64,000 nt of DNA from Nymphalis io (taxonomy: Eukaryota; Arthropoda; Insecta; Lepidoptera; Nymphalidae). The notes under the pieces were generated by a model that worked only from the letters and a program-made list of their open reading frames with translations, did no database searches and was not told the DNA's origin. Location: NCBI RefSeq assembly GCF_905147045.1, contig NC_065896.1, positions 1,451,001 to 1,515,000 on the forward strand, given 5' to 3'. Shown piece by piece: positions 21,202-36,200 of this stretch. Position 1 is the stretch's first letter. Every line of letters starts with the position of its first letter. The position numbers were made by a program, and so were the translations under genes.

Positions 21202-24200
21202 GAATAGGAAGGCGGACGAGCATATGGGCCACCTGATGGTAAGTGGTCACCAACGCTCTTAGACATTGGCATTGTAAGAAATGTCAACCATCGCTTACAT
21301 ATCCAATGCGCCACCAACCTTGGGAACTTATGTCCCTTGTGCCTGTAATTACACTGGCTCACTCACCCTTCAAACCGGAACACAACAATATCAAGTATTG
21401 CTGTTTTGCGGTAGAATAACTGATGAGTGGGTGGTACCTACCCAGACGAGCTTGCACAAAGCCCTACCACCAGTTAGTACACCACCAGTTAGTAGTAGTT
21501 AGTAGTAATACTTAGTATTTTTTATTATTATTCTATAGTTGCATTGGTAGCATACGTTGAACATTATCATTTCGTTTCATTTTTTTTCGTACTTTTTTAC
21601 GTTATATTTTTCAAAAGCTAGGACTAATGTCCTCCAAGCCAATTTCTGCCACGGTGGCTAATCTCAAGAGAGATTACCCAACTACGCAGGAGATATTATA
21701 GTGCATAAGTGTGTGCAACTAAAAGTAAACACAGGTGCAGAGTGCACCTCTTCCCTCACTCTCATAATCCAATGGGACGGCAATCCGACACGACCGGAAA
21801 CAGTTCAGGCGCAGGACCAACACGGAACGGTTCAGGCACGGGAGTGACCTGAACCGTGACACACTTCCAACTTTTAGATTCCGATCTGCTACCGATAACC
21901 TAATAAATTTTTACTGGCCCAACCTGGGAATTGAACCCAGGACCGGGTCTGCGGCCTTACATCAAGCCACTAGACCAACGAGACAGTCAAACTAGGACTA
22001 TTGTCTATATTAAGGCTACACTTTATCCCATTTTAAAGATTATTTCTATTATTTAATTTGTAATATTGCTTTGAATTGGTTAATTATTTACATAAGACAC
22101 ATATTATCTTAGTTCCCATTGTTGGCAGTGCGGGCTTAAGAGAACCGTTAACGTTTTTTACAGTGTCGTTATCTATAGTGGTAAGCCCTTATCATCCAAA
22201 AAGTACTAGCTCACTTGCGTTCCAATTTTATTAAAAAAATACAAAAAGATATATATTTTTTTATCGTAACACATTTTTCGTATCATATATCGTAAGTAAA
22301 ATTAATTTGAGAATCTCAGAATGTGAATATGAACAACCACTTGCATCGTTGAAATTGATATAGAAGCTTTAGAGCTATTTTATTTCTCGAGCCCTTTTCG
22401 TGACGGAAACGATATAGCTTATGTGTACGCAAGATTGTTTAGTAGCACACAATATCATAAATGCTATTAGTGCAATTTCTTTAAAATGAAATTTAGAAGA
22501 CGTATGATATCTTTTATATTTCGAATATTAAAGTGGTTTGATAATCTTTGCAAAGCAATAAAATAGCTATAACATGAAATAGTATAATCAAGATCATAAT
22601 TACAGTCAGATGGCATAATACGAGGATCATAAGATCCCGAGTTCAAACTGGCATCACCGGGAAAATTCTGACACATGAAATAATCAGCAACCCGCATAAT
22701 TGCGGGATCAAGAAAAGGATCTTTGCTTGAGTTTTAATTAAAAAATATATATAATTATATATATATAATATTAATCATATTAAGATAAATTATCACATTT
22801 AAATTACAATGCATTGCTTAAAAATAAATCAAATAGTTCCATTCCATAGTTCCATTTTTCTCGCATCGCGTCTAGTTAAAACGATATTATTTAAGTAACA
22901 ATTTACAAATGTTTGAATGAGACATTTGCAGATACACTTATGGCAGTATTTCACTGACAAATGAAGCACACGAAAATTCAATGATCCGAATACGAACCTG
23001 CTTCAGTTAAGATTCACAAGTTACAACTACTGGGCCGACTTGGGTTATGGAATTAGATTTGTTGTCTATTTGAATACACTCCTGGTATTTTATAACGAAA
23101 CTGGATTAACAAGAGCAATTTTCCAAATGGCTCGGTAATGGGTACACCGTACATCAATTCGAAGACATTTTTATACAGTGAATAATTTATGAAAGGATGG
23201 AACGATATTTTCAAGAAATGCTTTCGTAAATACTCTACAGTTTTTAAGAAGATTGAATGTTTTTTTGGAAACAAATGACTCTTCGCGAGACTATTATAAA
23301 GTGAAAAGGAACTCGCTTTTATTTCTAAATGTACGAGATCTAGCTGAATATCTTGGCTTTTGATAATTTCTGCAACTTTAATATTGCTTATCATTGACTT
23401 TTGTTTAAGAACAGCCTTTATATCCTAATAGACAAAAGCTTCCTCTCCTCTTCAGAAAAATTGAACCATACCGCTTCAATGCTGGTTGATGGAAATAAAT
23501 TTGACAGAATTTCATCGGTTCATAAACACAAATTAGGTACATGAAAATATATATCTTGCCCGGGTTTGGACATAATACTTTCGGTGAATATTCACATATT
23601 CTAATATCTTTGCTAAATTTATTTATCTAAAACTAGCTTAATATTAGATATTTGATAATGGAAAGAGTCAATGACCCAACAATGAAATAGTGATACGGTA
23701 AAATATTTATAAAAAAGAAAGGTTTTATACAAAACGATATACATGTTAATTAAATATTGTAAATCAATTTTAATTTTAATCATAGATGGCAAAACTACTG
23801 TGAAATCATACAAAATCGATACAGTTACCGTATCTGTTACACATAATCTCTGCCTGAACTAATTTGAGAGATCTAAATATATTGCTATTTCTTTCGTTAG
23901 CTTAAAGAATTATGCTGAATCTATTTATTATAATTTAGTTACATTCATAAGATTAATAGTAAAATGTTATTTAATAAGTATCCAAAAACGATTATCGTCG
24001 CATAATTTTTCCTTAATTATCTAGGATTAAAAAGAGCCGTAAGCTTAGACTAGTATTAATAAACTATTTATAAAGACCAGATACTGCGACTATATTGTGT
24101 CGCCATCTGTTATTTGTTTGTTTAATCAGAGTCCAGCTGTACAAACATCGATAATTTGCTAACACAGACGGGTCTATAATAACATACGCGTAGTGCGCCG

Positions 24201-27200
24201 TCATCAAACTATTTCTTAAATTTTTATAAAACCTAATATAAAACCTTTTTTGTTTAAACTATTTAGATTTTCCTATTGATAATAAAAGTTTGTGGCGATG
24301 GTAATAGACAATGTTGACTTGTGAAAGCAAAAAAAATTGAATGTTGTATTCAATAAAATAATGCATTTAATTATCGCGTTGTTCTAGATATTTACTGAAG
24401 TATTATTAGTAAAAGCCTGTGAATGTCCCACTGCTGGGATAAGACCTCCTTTCCTTTTTTTTTTTTTGAGGAGAAGGTTTTGGAGCTTATTCCACCACGC
24501 TGCTCTAATGCGGGTTGGTGGAATACACATGTGGCAGAATTTCAATGAAATTAGACACATGCACGTTTCCTCACGATGTTTTCCTACATCATCAAGCACG
24601 AGATGAATTATAAACACAAATTAAGCACACGAAAATTTCACTACGATCATCGATTAAAATTCTCGCGTTCTAACCACTGGGCGTCTCAGCTCACTGTAGT
24701 GTTATATGATTTCTACACGTCATCATTAAACGCTTCAAAATTTGAAACCGATTGATCTAATATTTGTCATCTTTTCTACCTTAACATTACGGCATTTTAA
24801 ATAGGTACAAATATGTTAGCCTGCGTGTGTGCATTCTCAGATCCTTTTAATGCGAAGTTCGATCAACGTGTAACATACAAATATTTAAAAATTTTAAGGT
24901 AGAATTTTGCTAATATAATTTCACATGTCTTATCTTATTACTAGTATAGTTCAATTAATTTTGTCTACAAGACTTATTTATTTTTATGAATTAATAATTA
25001 ATGTATGTTAGCTTATTCCATATAAATAAATATTTAAAAAAAAATTTTATGATATAATTATTAGATATTTGTAATATCATACACAGTCATCACAAGTCGT
25101 GGTTACTCTATTTAATTACATATTATAATGCGTGATATAATGTATCGTTATGTATTTATATATTGTTAGATGTGTGTATTTGTATTTGTAAATATGAACA
25201 ATCATCTTGTAAATTTTTTTTCACGCACTTCTTAAGAATGTCTTAAAAGTCCTTTTTTTAATATTGTATTGAGCCTATCTATAAGTATCAATAAGATCAA
25301 GTCAGTGTAATTGTTTCCACTCAATAAGTTACTTATTTAATCTCGTTATAGGAACATCTTCTGGAGTCACGAACAAGAGGTAACTCAATTTAAGAGCTGT
25401 TTGAAACGAGACGAGTTTTAGATGATACATGAATCCGATTTATTAAATAATTTATCTACCGGCTTTTATAAAACAAGTTTTCGTTCAGTGGTTAAAATTC
25501 GGCCATAAACATTTAAAATTTGTGGTTAACAATATATTCAAATTTCATTTATTGATAATACTGAAGCGCTTTAATAACTGCGAAAATTGGCTGATAAATA
25601 GAGCCACTGAACTATTTTGTCAGCCTATATATATAGAAGTAAATTTATATGTAGAAGTAATAAGTAAATTTATATATAAAGTAAGTATATATATATACAA
25701 AGTAAATTTAAATATGATATTTACATTTAGATATCAAACAGTTAGTTGTTAGTTTTAATAACTTTCAAATGAAAATAAGAGTTTATTTTATTTTGTAGGC
25801 CCTTAGGAGAACATTTGAGTAATTTAACAAAATTTAGAAGCTTACAAATGAAAGTTCGAAAGCTAAATATTTATTTTAATGTTCCATTAAAATTGTTTTC
25901 ATAAGAAATACAATTTTTCAATAGCTTTATTTATAAGCGGGTGATTAGTTAAACAATGTTGTCTTCTTCTTTCGAATGTAAAATCAATAATGTCAGACAG
26001 AGAGAAATCGGTGTTACTAAGCAGCAGCTAAATAATGTTTATAAGCAAGGCCGTAAAATATAATATTAACGAACCAATAATAAATATAAATATTGAACAT
26101 CAGCTTAAAGCAATACTAATATATATCATTTCCTCTTCAACCAACCGTAGACTTACCGTTACGACACCCCAAGGTTTGAATTTACGAACATGTGGTTTCA
26201 AATTGGAAATCAAATCAAGTGTTGTGTATCCTGACTTTACTTCAAAAGTTGATTTAGGTTAGATAATGGAATTGGATTCTGAAAATTCAATAACTAGTCC
26301 ATAAAATCGCATTAATCTGTTCAATTTGAAAGGTGAGGATGAAATACAGTATATAAAAATCTAGTATTATCTGATTAGACTAAAGTCTATATATATCGAC
26401 CACTAGATACTAAAGTATCTATATAATATAATATAATACGTACATTTTAGCCAATTTAAAATAGAAAAGCACCATTGAGTTTTCATGTTTGTTTGTATTC
26501 ATAATTCATCTCGAGCACAGTGGTGAAAAAAAACTTATTGTGGGAAACTTAGAGTGTGCATATGTCGGATAAAATTCAGCCATTAGACGCATATAAGCTC
26601 AGTGAAGCAGCGCGGTGGGATAAGTTCCAAGCGTTCTACTTAAGAAGAGCCTTTGTAAGATACTGGTATATATAAGAATATATGGCCTTACACCAACAGC
26701 TCAATTGGATAACACTGTATTAAAAATGCGACATCACCTAGACTTACTGTTTAGTTCATCATTTATGTTATATTTATAGGTTCATTGAAATCTTGTATGA
26801 CCAGATCCCAACTCGGTTGGTAAAAGAAGAGGTGATATATGTGCCATAATTTCACTTGTTTTAAGCAGCTGGATAGACTTGCATGTTTCGAATCGGCTAT
26901 CAAAAGACAAATAAATCGGTAAGAATCAGGCTTGGTAATCGTAGAACCCAAAAGACTTAAAAGAAACAGTAACAGTCAATTGTCTGATGATAATTATGAT
27001 ATTAGTTTTATGGAGCAAAAAGGTTATGCATAAACATTATGTATATTTGGATAAGGATAAGATGCCGTTAAGAGTTCAAGTCTATGCTAAGATCGCGTCG
27101 AGAAAAACACTATTAAGCGATAATAATACGTTATTGTACAAGCATATTATTATTTTTCTTTACATTACAGTTGTTTTTATATAGTCATCAGCGTTGTAGG

Positions 27201-30200
27201 AAAAACTTTCTGGAAGAACGACGAACCAACTAGATGCTGATAAAATTGTTTCAATAGGTACGAAGAACGATGATATTAAAAAATTAGGGGATATTATAAT
27301 TTAATCCATTGCATCTCAACGATATTATCAAAGAAGATATAATTCAAATTAGTGGATACTTTTGGCTAAAATATTGTAAATTAATTTGTTATGGTCATCA
27401 CAGGAAACATTTATGTGACTTGTTTTAAATAATATCAATTGAAAAAAGAACATTAAAATAAATAAAACTATACAGGCATGAAATACAAATAATAGTAAAA
27501 ACACGTCATCCAAAATATTTCTTGGATGACGTGTGTGCCCTACGATACCCAGGATACTGACATTTACCTCTGAATAGCTACGCTTAGATATCTTACAAAT
27601 GATCTTAAATTCATAACTTGCACTAGCAAGTTTTATGTTATGTACAAGCAGATTATTTTACTTGTACTCAATATATGTAAATTTTTAATACTGATAATTT
27701 TGACTATCATTTGATAGTCAAAATTAGACATTTGTGATTTAAGTCTCAAGAAGCTCATGAATTTTACTATAATTGAAACTTCAATTTCTACTAATTACAA
27801 ACTATTCAACTCAATTTTTTTTTTGTTATATGTAGGCGGATGGGCATATGGGCTATCTGATGTTAAGTAGCCATTACCCACAGACGATGTAAGAAATATT
27901 AACTATTTCTTACATCGCCAACGTAGGATATACATAGGATGTAACTTTTAATTTTCATAGTCCATGGGATAATATCGTTCATCAACTTATAGATATTTTT
28001 TAATCTTGGAAGCTTTGCTGTGCTCTGATGTCTGAGACGGTATGTCTCGTGCCTGAAATTACGCCTTTGTGACCGTCTCCTCATATATCCTTTGTATGCT
28101 TATTGATTTTACCAAGCATTTTCTCAGATAGATTACACTGAGCCTTTGACCGAACGCATCTTATATTTAACGCAAATCATATAATATGTTGAGTAATATT
28201 TTTCATGTCATTCTACAACTATATAATCAAACCAAGAATTTTTCGATATATACAGGCATAAATTGAAATTTTAAAAACCATATAACATTAACAATCAAAT
28301 CATATAAAAACAAGTTAACTGTGAGAAAACAACCATGATGTGATGGATAGAAGTATGACATATAGATTGGCCTAATGGGAAAAGCTCCAAACTTTTTTTC
28401 TTTAACAGGAGTTCTTTGCCTAGCTATTAAATAAAAACAGGACATTTATTTTTACCTTTAATGACAAATATTAATAATAAAAAAACGGCTTCGAATAAAC
28501 TATGTTAACAATTGCAACGGCTAATATGTTTATAGAATAAACGTTAAAATAGATTATGTATATAATGGCTGATAATGATGTTCTCAATGATTTCGGCCCA
28601 GCTGGTTATTTTCAACGTAGTTTTAATGCACGGGGGACATAATACAAGTGTGCACGCAACAGTAGAACTATTCATTCTCTTACTCTAACAGTCCAATGGA
28701 AGAGTTACACTATACGACTTGGGACCACTAGCACTTGATTGGATCAGCTCTAAACCCTTTAAAAAGTTAAATACTAGATTTTTTTTAACTTTATTTATAT
28801 TCACAAACTACAATATTCATATCAAGTAGTTTTCATAATAGCTAAGCTATGAAAACATTAAACAAATAATTAAAAGCATTAGAAGTTATTGGTCCACCCC
28901 CCATAAAGGGGATCTCGAGGGAAATATTTTACGATGCGAAACGAACTACACACAACGAAATATATACACAAATATGTACATAGTTATGTATGAATCGGCA
29001 GCTGTGTTCTTTGTTACGACTGCCTCGTTGGTCTAGGCTAGATATAAGGCTACAGATTCCGAAGTCCTTTTTTCAAACCACAGGTTGGACCAATAAAAAT
29101 ATTATTGGGTTTTTCTCTCGAAGAATCTCGGCAACAGTCCGGATTGTTTTAGTGTCTTTGCACATGCTTGTATAATATATCCTGAGCAGTAAGCTAACCT
29201 TTCTTGAGATTATTTGCCGTGGCTGAAATCGGTCAGGAGGACATAATCATCAATATCATTGTCATCATCCATGTTCTACGGAAAAGTACTATGTTCGTTC
29301 GTGGATTGTTTTTTTTTTTATTATAGAATAGGAAGGTGGACGAGCATATGGGCCACCTGATGGTAAGTGGTCACCAAACGCCCTTAGACATTTGCATTGT
29401 AAGAAATGTCAACCATCGCTTATAGCCAATGCGCCACCAACCTTGGGAACTAAGATTTTATGTCCCTTGTGCCTGTAATTACACTGGCTCACTCACCCTT
29501 CAAACCGGAACACAACAAAATCAAGTATTGCTGTTTTGCGGTAGAATATCTGTAATACCGAGTGTGACTTGTGGTTACATAAAAAGATAATTTACAGTCT
29601 GTTAATGTCCGATGCTGGTCTAAGACCACCTCTTTTTGAAGAAAAGGTCTGGAGGTCATTTCACCTCATTGCTCCAATTCGGTCTTATGGTTACAGAGAA
29701 ACGCTCGAGGTCCTAAGTCGATTATATAATAATTACTCTATTACTCTTATCATATGTTCGATATCATAATATATTCGGTATGTATGAAAAGTCCAAAAAC
29801 AGAAACTTAGGTCAGAACTCTTTTCTCGATAGCCTTTTAAGACCAATATTATAAGCAAAGACAACATAAGGTCTTCAATAACAGTATGCAACAATTTCTA
29901 AATACTTTGGATTTTTATTTATAAGGATGTAAAAACCATATTAGTGCACATTCACATAGAATATTTTTATTTAGTAACGATCCTGTCATTTTTAAAGGAT
30001 TTGTCGGTACTAGAGCATATGTTGCGTTGTGTGTTTACTGGATCCGTATCTACGTGTGTGTACTCGCTCTTAATGATATACGCCATCACCTTAAAAAAGA
30101 CGTGTACTACAAAAATGGGCCGCTGTGTGAATATAGCCTTGTATATATATTTTATATATAATATATATACAATATTATATATATTTTGTATATATATTTT

Positions 30201-33200
30201 ATGTATATATATTTTATATACAAGGCTATATTTTTATAGGTTTTCGAAACTTTAAAAATGAATTAAAACGCAAATCATTGGAAATTTAACCATTGGTGCT
30301 TGTAAGTTCTTAAAACGTGTCCAAAATTATAAAATTCAGCTGTCTGATATTTTAATAAAAGTTTAGTTGCAGGATTCTGTTATTTATGTTATATACTATG
30401 ATGACATCGTATAAACTCATGTATGTAGCAAAATATTAAATTAACTAAAAGCATTTTGTCCGTCTGCGTATGAAATATCTGTGACCTTAACTTCGCTCTC
30501 TTTAACCCTAAAGTCGTAAACCATGACAAGGGTCTTGCTGAGAAAAAAAGGACGACGAGATTTGAATACAATTACGACTGAACCGATGTAAACCTAAAAA
30601 TATTATAGAACTAGAATTTAATTTATTTTCACCGGATTACAGAACAGGCAATGAAGGTTACAAAATTGTTTCAAGAATTTTTAGAATTGGTGAGCTAAGC
30701 GCCGCGTCTGTACCGCATACAATAAAAATTTTGACTGAATATTTTTTAATTGTATCACAAATTGTAAAATAATTCATAAATAAAGTCCTATAATTTGTAT
30801 GCAATTTATATTTGTATGTAAGTAATAGTTATTTAAATGTTTGAAACGTCTAATCAGTTACGAAGTGATTAAGAGAAATCCGGCTGATTAGTTAATATAC
30901 ATATATTTTTAAGACAAATAAAAATAAACAATAAAGTAGAAATTGAATTTAATTTCCTTCACGTAAATAATTAAAATTAAAATGACTTTCGTTATAATAA
31001 ATAAACAAACGAACGAAAAATATTACGTATATTATTAAATTAGTAATTGTGTAAGAGGTTAATCAGCAAATGTTCTAACAGGAAAACAATAATACGATAA
31101 TTATCCACGTTGTAATTAGCCAATACAACAATGATTTATTTTCCTCGATTATTCTCAAAACAAAACAATGTTTTCATTTGAGACATGTAATTGTTCTTAA
31201 CTAAGAAATTGTTATAAGTAACAGTTTATTCATGCTTCCGCCATGCTCCGAAAGACATCCGATGGATTATAAACATGAATTAATCACAGCAAACTCGGGT
31301 TATTGTCTAAATCGCTCGCAATCTTCGGTGAACATTCACGCGTTCCAAAGATCATCTGTGTGCATTTGTTGTTTAAATAAGTTGCTTTAATAGTTTTTTA
31401 AGGAATACTGGAAGCCAAGTAGTTAATAATATATATTTTAATTATTCGTTTTCACAAATGTTATTATCGAATAGACAGGCCTGACAATATTTTGGGGTCT
31501 ACAGGTTTCATCGAAATCGGGGTCAAATTTGTCTTTGTACTAAATATTTATAATGATAGTATCCAATAGCGTCCAAAGAACTACTATTTCTACGACTACT
31601 ATTACTTGTTTAACATCTGGGTTATTGTAAAATAAGTTACGAGTGGTAACGAACTTACGACTTATACATTGCTTGCGGCCTGAATAATATTCAGCTATGG
31701 ATACCCATTGTTTTAATGTAAAATTAAATGAACCCATATAAAGTCATATGGGACAAAACAAACGTGTAGAATGGTATACCTGTATTTTAATTATTATAAT
31801 CTAATGCTCATTAAATAATTATTAATATTTATATTTACACTTTTGTGTTATGGGGACTAAATGACGCGTAAATGTGCTAAGATTGGGGGCTGCAATAGCC
31901 CGAAGTAAGTACATCACAGTAACAGCCTGTGAATGTCCCACTTCTGGGCTAAGTCCTCCTCTCCCTTTTTGAGGAGTAAGTACATAATATGTATATTCTT
32001 AATGACTGATTTCATAATTATTATTAATATTTCATTTAAAAATGTTCCATTACAGTAGTCCATCGTGAGTAATGTTGTAGGAGTAATAGAGCATTGTAAT
32101 CGAGCATTTCGTATGTTACAGCGCTCAGAAAATGAGATTACGATAATATTATATAGGTGGCTCATTTCTATAATAAGAGCCTGTAGAGCAAAAGATAAAG
32201 CCGATGTTTTACTTCTAACATCATTTGGGTTATATTTGAATAAATGTTCAGTTTTTTTTTGCTATACTTCCTAAAATTTTCATTATAGTTGACGGATTTG
32301 CGTTGACTATATTTTATGTGTGTTGTACTTGTTATTGATTACTACCTGGTTATCCTTCGTTTCAAGGTTAAAATAAAACATAATTCTGCATGCGTACATG
32401 GTACAGATATTTTATTTTTTGAGGTTTAATTGAAAGAGATCGAAAGATTTCCGTTTAGTGTTCGGTAGTAATCATAAGAAATTATACCAGACGATCTTTC
32501 TGAAAAAAAAATTCATAAAATATTTTAATAATATGTTTTCTGAATTTCAGTTCAAGTACGTGAAATTTCGCTTCACAAACATTTTTTTTATTTCATTAAT
32601 TAATAAAATAATGTCAAGTGCTGTCGCGATGTCACTGTTTCGGTAATGAGGTTCTACTGAGAGGAGTTAAGATTTAAAAAAAAAACTTATAAAAAAATAA
32701 AGTTATACAATGGATACGTAAAGCAAACCTTTATATTTGTTAAAATATCTCTGGAACTAATTTATCGTTAGAAATTTAAAATTATTAATCTTAAAGACTT
32801 TATAAAATGTCTGTATATATCCGTATTATTAAGTAAATATTTCATAGTTTTTAATATCATTATAAAAAAGTAAATAAAAATAACTTCACGAACTTAAAAC
32901 AAATTACATTATCAAGACTGGCTTTTGTAAAGGTTCAAATAATTTATAATACTCTATTTAAATAAGTTATTATGTTACAAGCAAAACATTGATTAAATTA
33001 TTTGTGACAAATCTGTATAATTTATGTATAATCAAAATTATATACAAATACTTCTTAAAAAGACAGAAGACAATATAAACGTTTCTAAACTGGCAAAGTA
33101 AGATACGAAGAGCCGTTTTCAAGGTTACAGATACGAAGAGAATAAAAGATGAATTTTTGTAGTAAAGCTGAAGAGAAACCAGTCTGATTTCAGAAGTGAT

Positions 33201-36200
33201 TTACGCGTGATAGCCTGTTTATTGATTGAGTATTATATCTGCCTTTAAAAGCTCCATTTAAACGGAAATTTATATAGCATATATCCTATATCACTTACTC
33301 TGCGGAGTTGGACAGTAACCATAAACATGAACCAATATAAGTTATAACAAATACGAAATATTCACTGTAATTATATGACGGAACGGTAAATCTGACTTTA
33401 CCGGAAGTTCATATTCAGGATACAGCTTTAGAAATGTAACTTTCAATCACCAGGCTACTACTGATCATTTTTTGATAGAAAAACCTATTATTTTTTGTTA
33501 GCCGGACCAGGGGCTTGAACCCAGGATTCGGGATCTGCAACCTTATATCTAGACATCGAGACCATCCAGGTAGTTTCATATAATACCAATATTATTGATA
33601 GAGATTATTTCTACAAGGAAATTCGATAGCCTTTTTTCAATAATACAGTAATAGCCTGTGAATATCCCACTGTTGGGCTAAGGCCTTATCTCCCTTTTTG
33701 AGGAGAAGGTTTGGAGCTTATTCCACCACGCTGCTCCAATTCGGGTTGTTGGAATACATATGTGGCAGAATTTCAATGAAATTCGACACATGCAGGTTTC
33801 CTCACGATGTTTTCCTTTACCGTCAAGCACGAGATGAATTATAATCACGTATTAAGCACGTGAAAATTCAGTGGTGCTTACCCGTGTTTGAACCAACAAT
33901 CATCGGTTAAGATTCAGCGTTCTTACCACTGGGCCATCTCGGCTTACAATATTTATAGTATTATATTGTAAAAGCTACAGAGTATTACACATAAATAATA
34001 TCGAAATGTTGCCGTTATAGAAATAACAACTCTATTAACATTATTTCAAAGGATCTTTTCATTTATATTTCTTTGATCTGCAATGCTATTCTCTCTCTCA
34101 TGAGCTGTTGATAAGCGACTTACGGTGATACAATATTTTGATGCGGGAATCAATTACTTTTTAATTTTATATATAGTAAAGTGGACCACCTGACGGTAAG
34201 TCGTCACCACTACTATTTCACGATCACGATCACAATTCACGATCGTGTGCCATGGTCAGTTTTAAGTATGTTTTTACAGGTTTATATATATTTTTTATAA
34301 TATAGGTAGACGGACTGTCAGGTGGTCGTCAGATATTAAAATAAATATTTAAAGGAATCTACGACTGTTTTGTAATAAGAAATATTAGAAGTTCGTGCCA
34401 AAACGTACACAGAACAATCGTTTATAAATAAGTCCTTATAAAAGTTCAATAGAATATTTTTTATCTTAATAAATAGATCAGTTTTACTCGCGTATTCTTA
34501 CAATTAGAAGCTTAAAAGGTCCTTATATCCCTAACTCATCAAAATATATGTTCAAGAATCATTTCCATCAAATGCTCAATTGCTGCATGATATATGATCA
34601 AACACATATACTTTAACATATATATTAGTAAAGAAAAAATAATATGTCTTTAAATATTTCAGTACTTAGTAGTCCTCTCCTCTTAAGTGGTGTGGAAATT
34701 ATTCCACCATGCTGCTTTAATGCGGATTAGTGGGTATTCAGTCAAGTGGCAGAGTTTCTCATGAAACATAGTTACGACGTTGTTTTTCACCGACGAGTTG
34801 AATTATTAAAACGATTCAACAGTTTTTGCTTGATTTTCTAACCACTGGGCCATCATGTGATTTATATCAGTATGGATAATTAAAACGAATGTTTTGATGT
34901 CATATTATGTACAAACATTGCCCGGCGTAGAAACATATATACAGACATCTTAAATCAAAAGCAACTCTGGCTGTCTTACGCTTTCGCGGCTACCTCTGGA
35001 CCGATTTTGATGAAATTCAGAATAAAGAAAGCTTGAACCCCGAGGAAATACATAGGCTATATTTATACCTCATTAGTTCATCGTATATTTTGAATGTTGT
35101 AATTTTGACTTTTATGTAAATTATTTTAGTACTTTCTTATAATACGGACTTGGATGGGACGGAATGAAAGAGCTACTAAGTTTTATGAAAATAATATCAA
35201 ATATCTAAATTGATTAAAAAAGTATTAACTCCATATACCGTCATAACCAAGATTATGATTATACTATACGAATATTTTGTATCCGTAACAGCCTGTGAAT
35301 GTCCCACTGCTGGACTAAAGGCCTACTCTCCTTTTTTGAGGGGAAGGTTTGGAGCTTATTATTATTTTGTATACATAAAGTAATATTAAAATACTGTTAT
35401 AAGTGAAAAGCATCAAGACTTTATTAAATACTGACGCGTTACACATATGATTGATATTAAAATTAAATATTATCATTGGTTAAGAAAAGCTCAGATATTA
35501 CAAGAATCAACGGATGAACACCGAAAATTTATTTACTTTTATCCATAATCGTTTACAACTTTCAATATAATAAATAGCCTCAATGCATTTCATTTTATAC
35601 AAATATTTTGCGCACAATTTTTACGTTATTTGAAATCCTGTTGTAAAATATACATTATATACAAAAGAGATTATATGCAGTCGAATATAAATATTAATAA
35701 TATTGAATTCATTACTTGTCTTTATAAGTATGACAATCATAAATGCATTAATAGTTTTATGTATATAATATTAGAGAATATTTATTAAGAATCACAATTG
35801 AATTATATATTAATAAACGATAATAAATACTATGGAAATTAATTGTTTTTTTTTTTACGAATAGTTGTTAGCTGATGTGTTGGTTAGTCTATATAACTAT
35901 TATTAATTGTAGAAAATTTCAAAATAGAAATTTTCTTGTAAATTCTATTCATTTCTAATTATAGCGGTAACAAAGAATCTAAGAACGTTGAAAAAATGAT
36001 TCGTTTCCAGCTTCGGTTCGTGTAATTCTGAAAGATACGTTTATAAATTACTTTATGATAAGAAATAACTAATAAATTTCTCAAAAACATACTTAAAATA
36101 ATAATCATCGAACGTATATTTAATAGATAAAACATTAAATTAAATTTTAGGCAGAATATTTTCTGCTTTTGTTTCGCGTAATTTAAAATATAATAATGCA

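Noticed and set aside
23053..23394. 113-codon minus-strand ORF in the Ggamma30A intron
   Set aside because: No repeat origin is obvious, but composition is AT-driven (Ile, Leu, Lys, Phe, Ser), no domain or splice context was recognised, and no partner exon exists. Left as unexplained rather than called.
29944..30255. 103-codon plus-strand ORF
   Set aside because: The second half is translated TA-rich hairpin (Ile/Tyr repeats).
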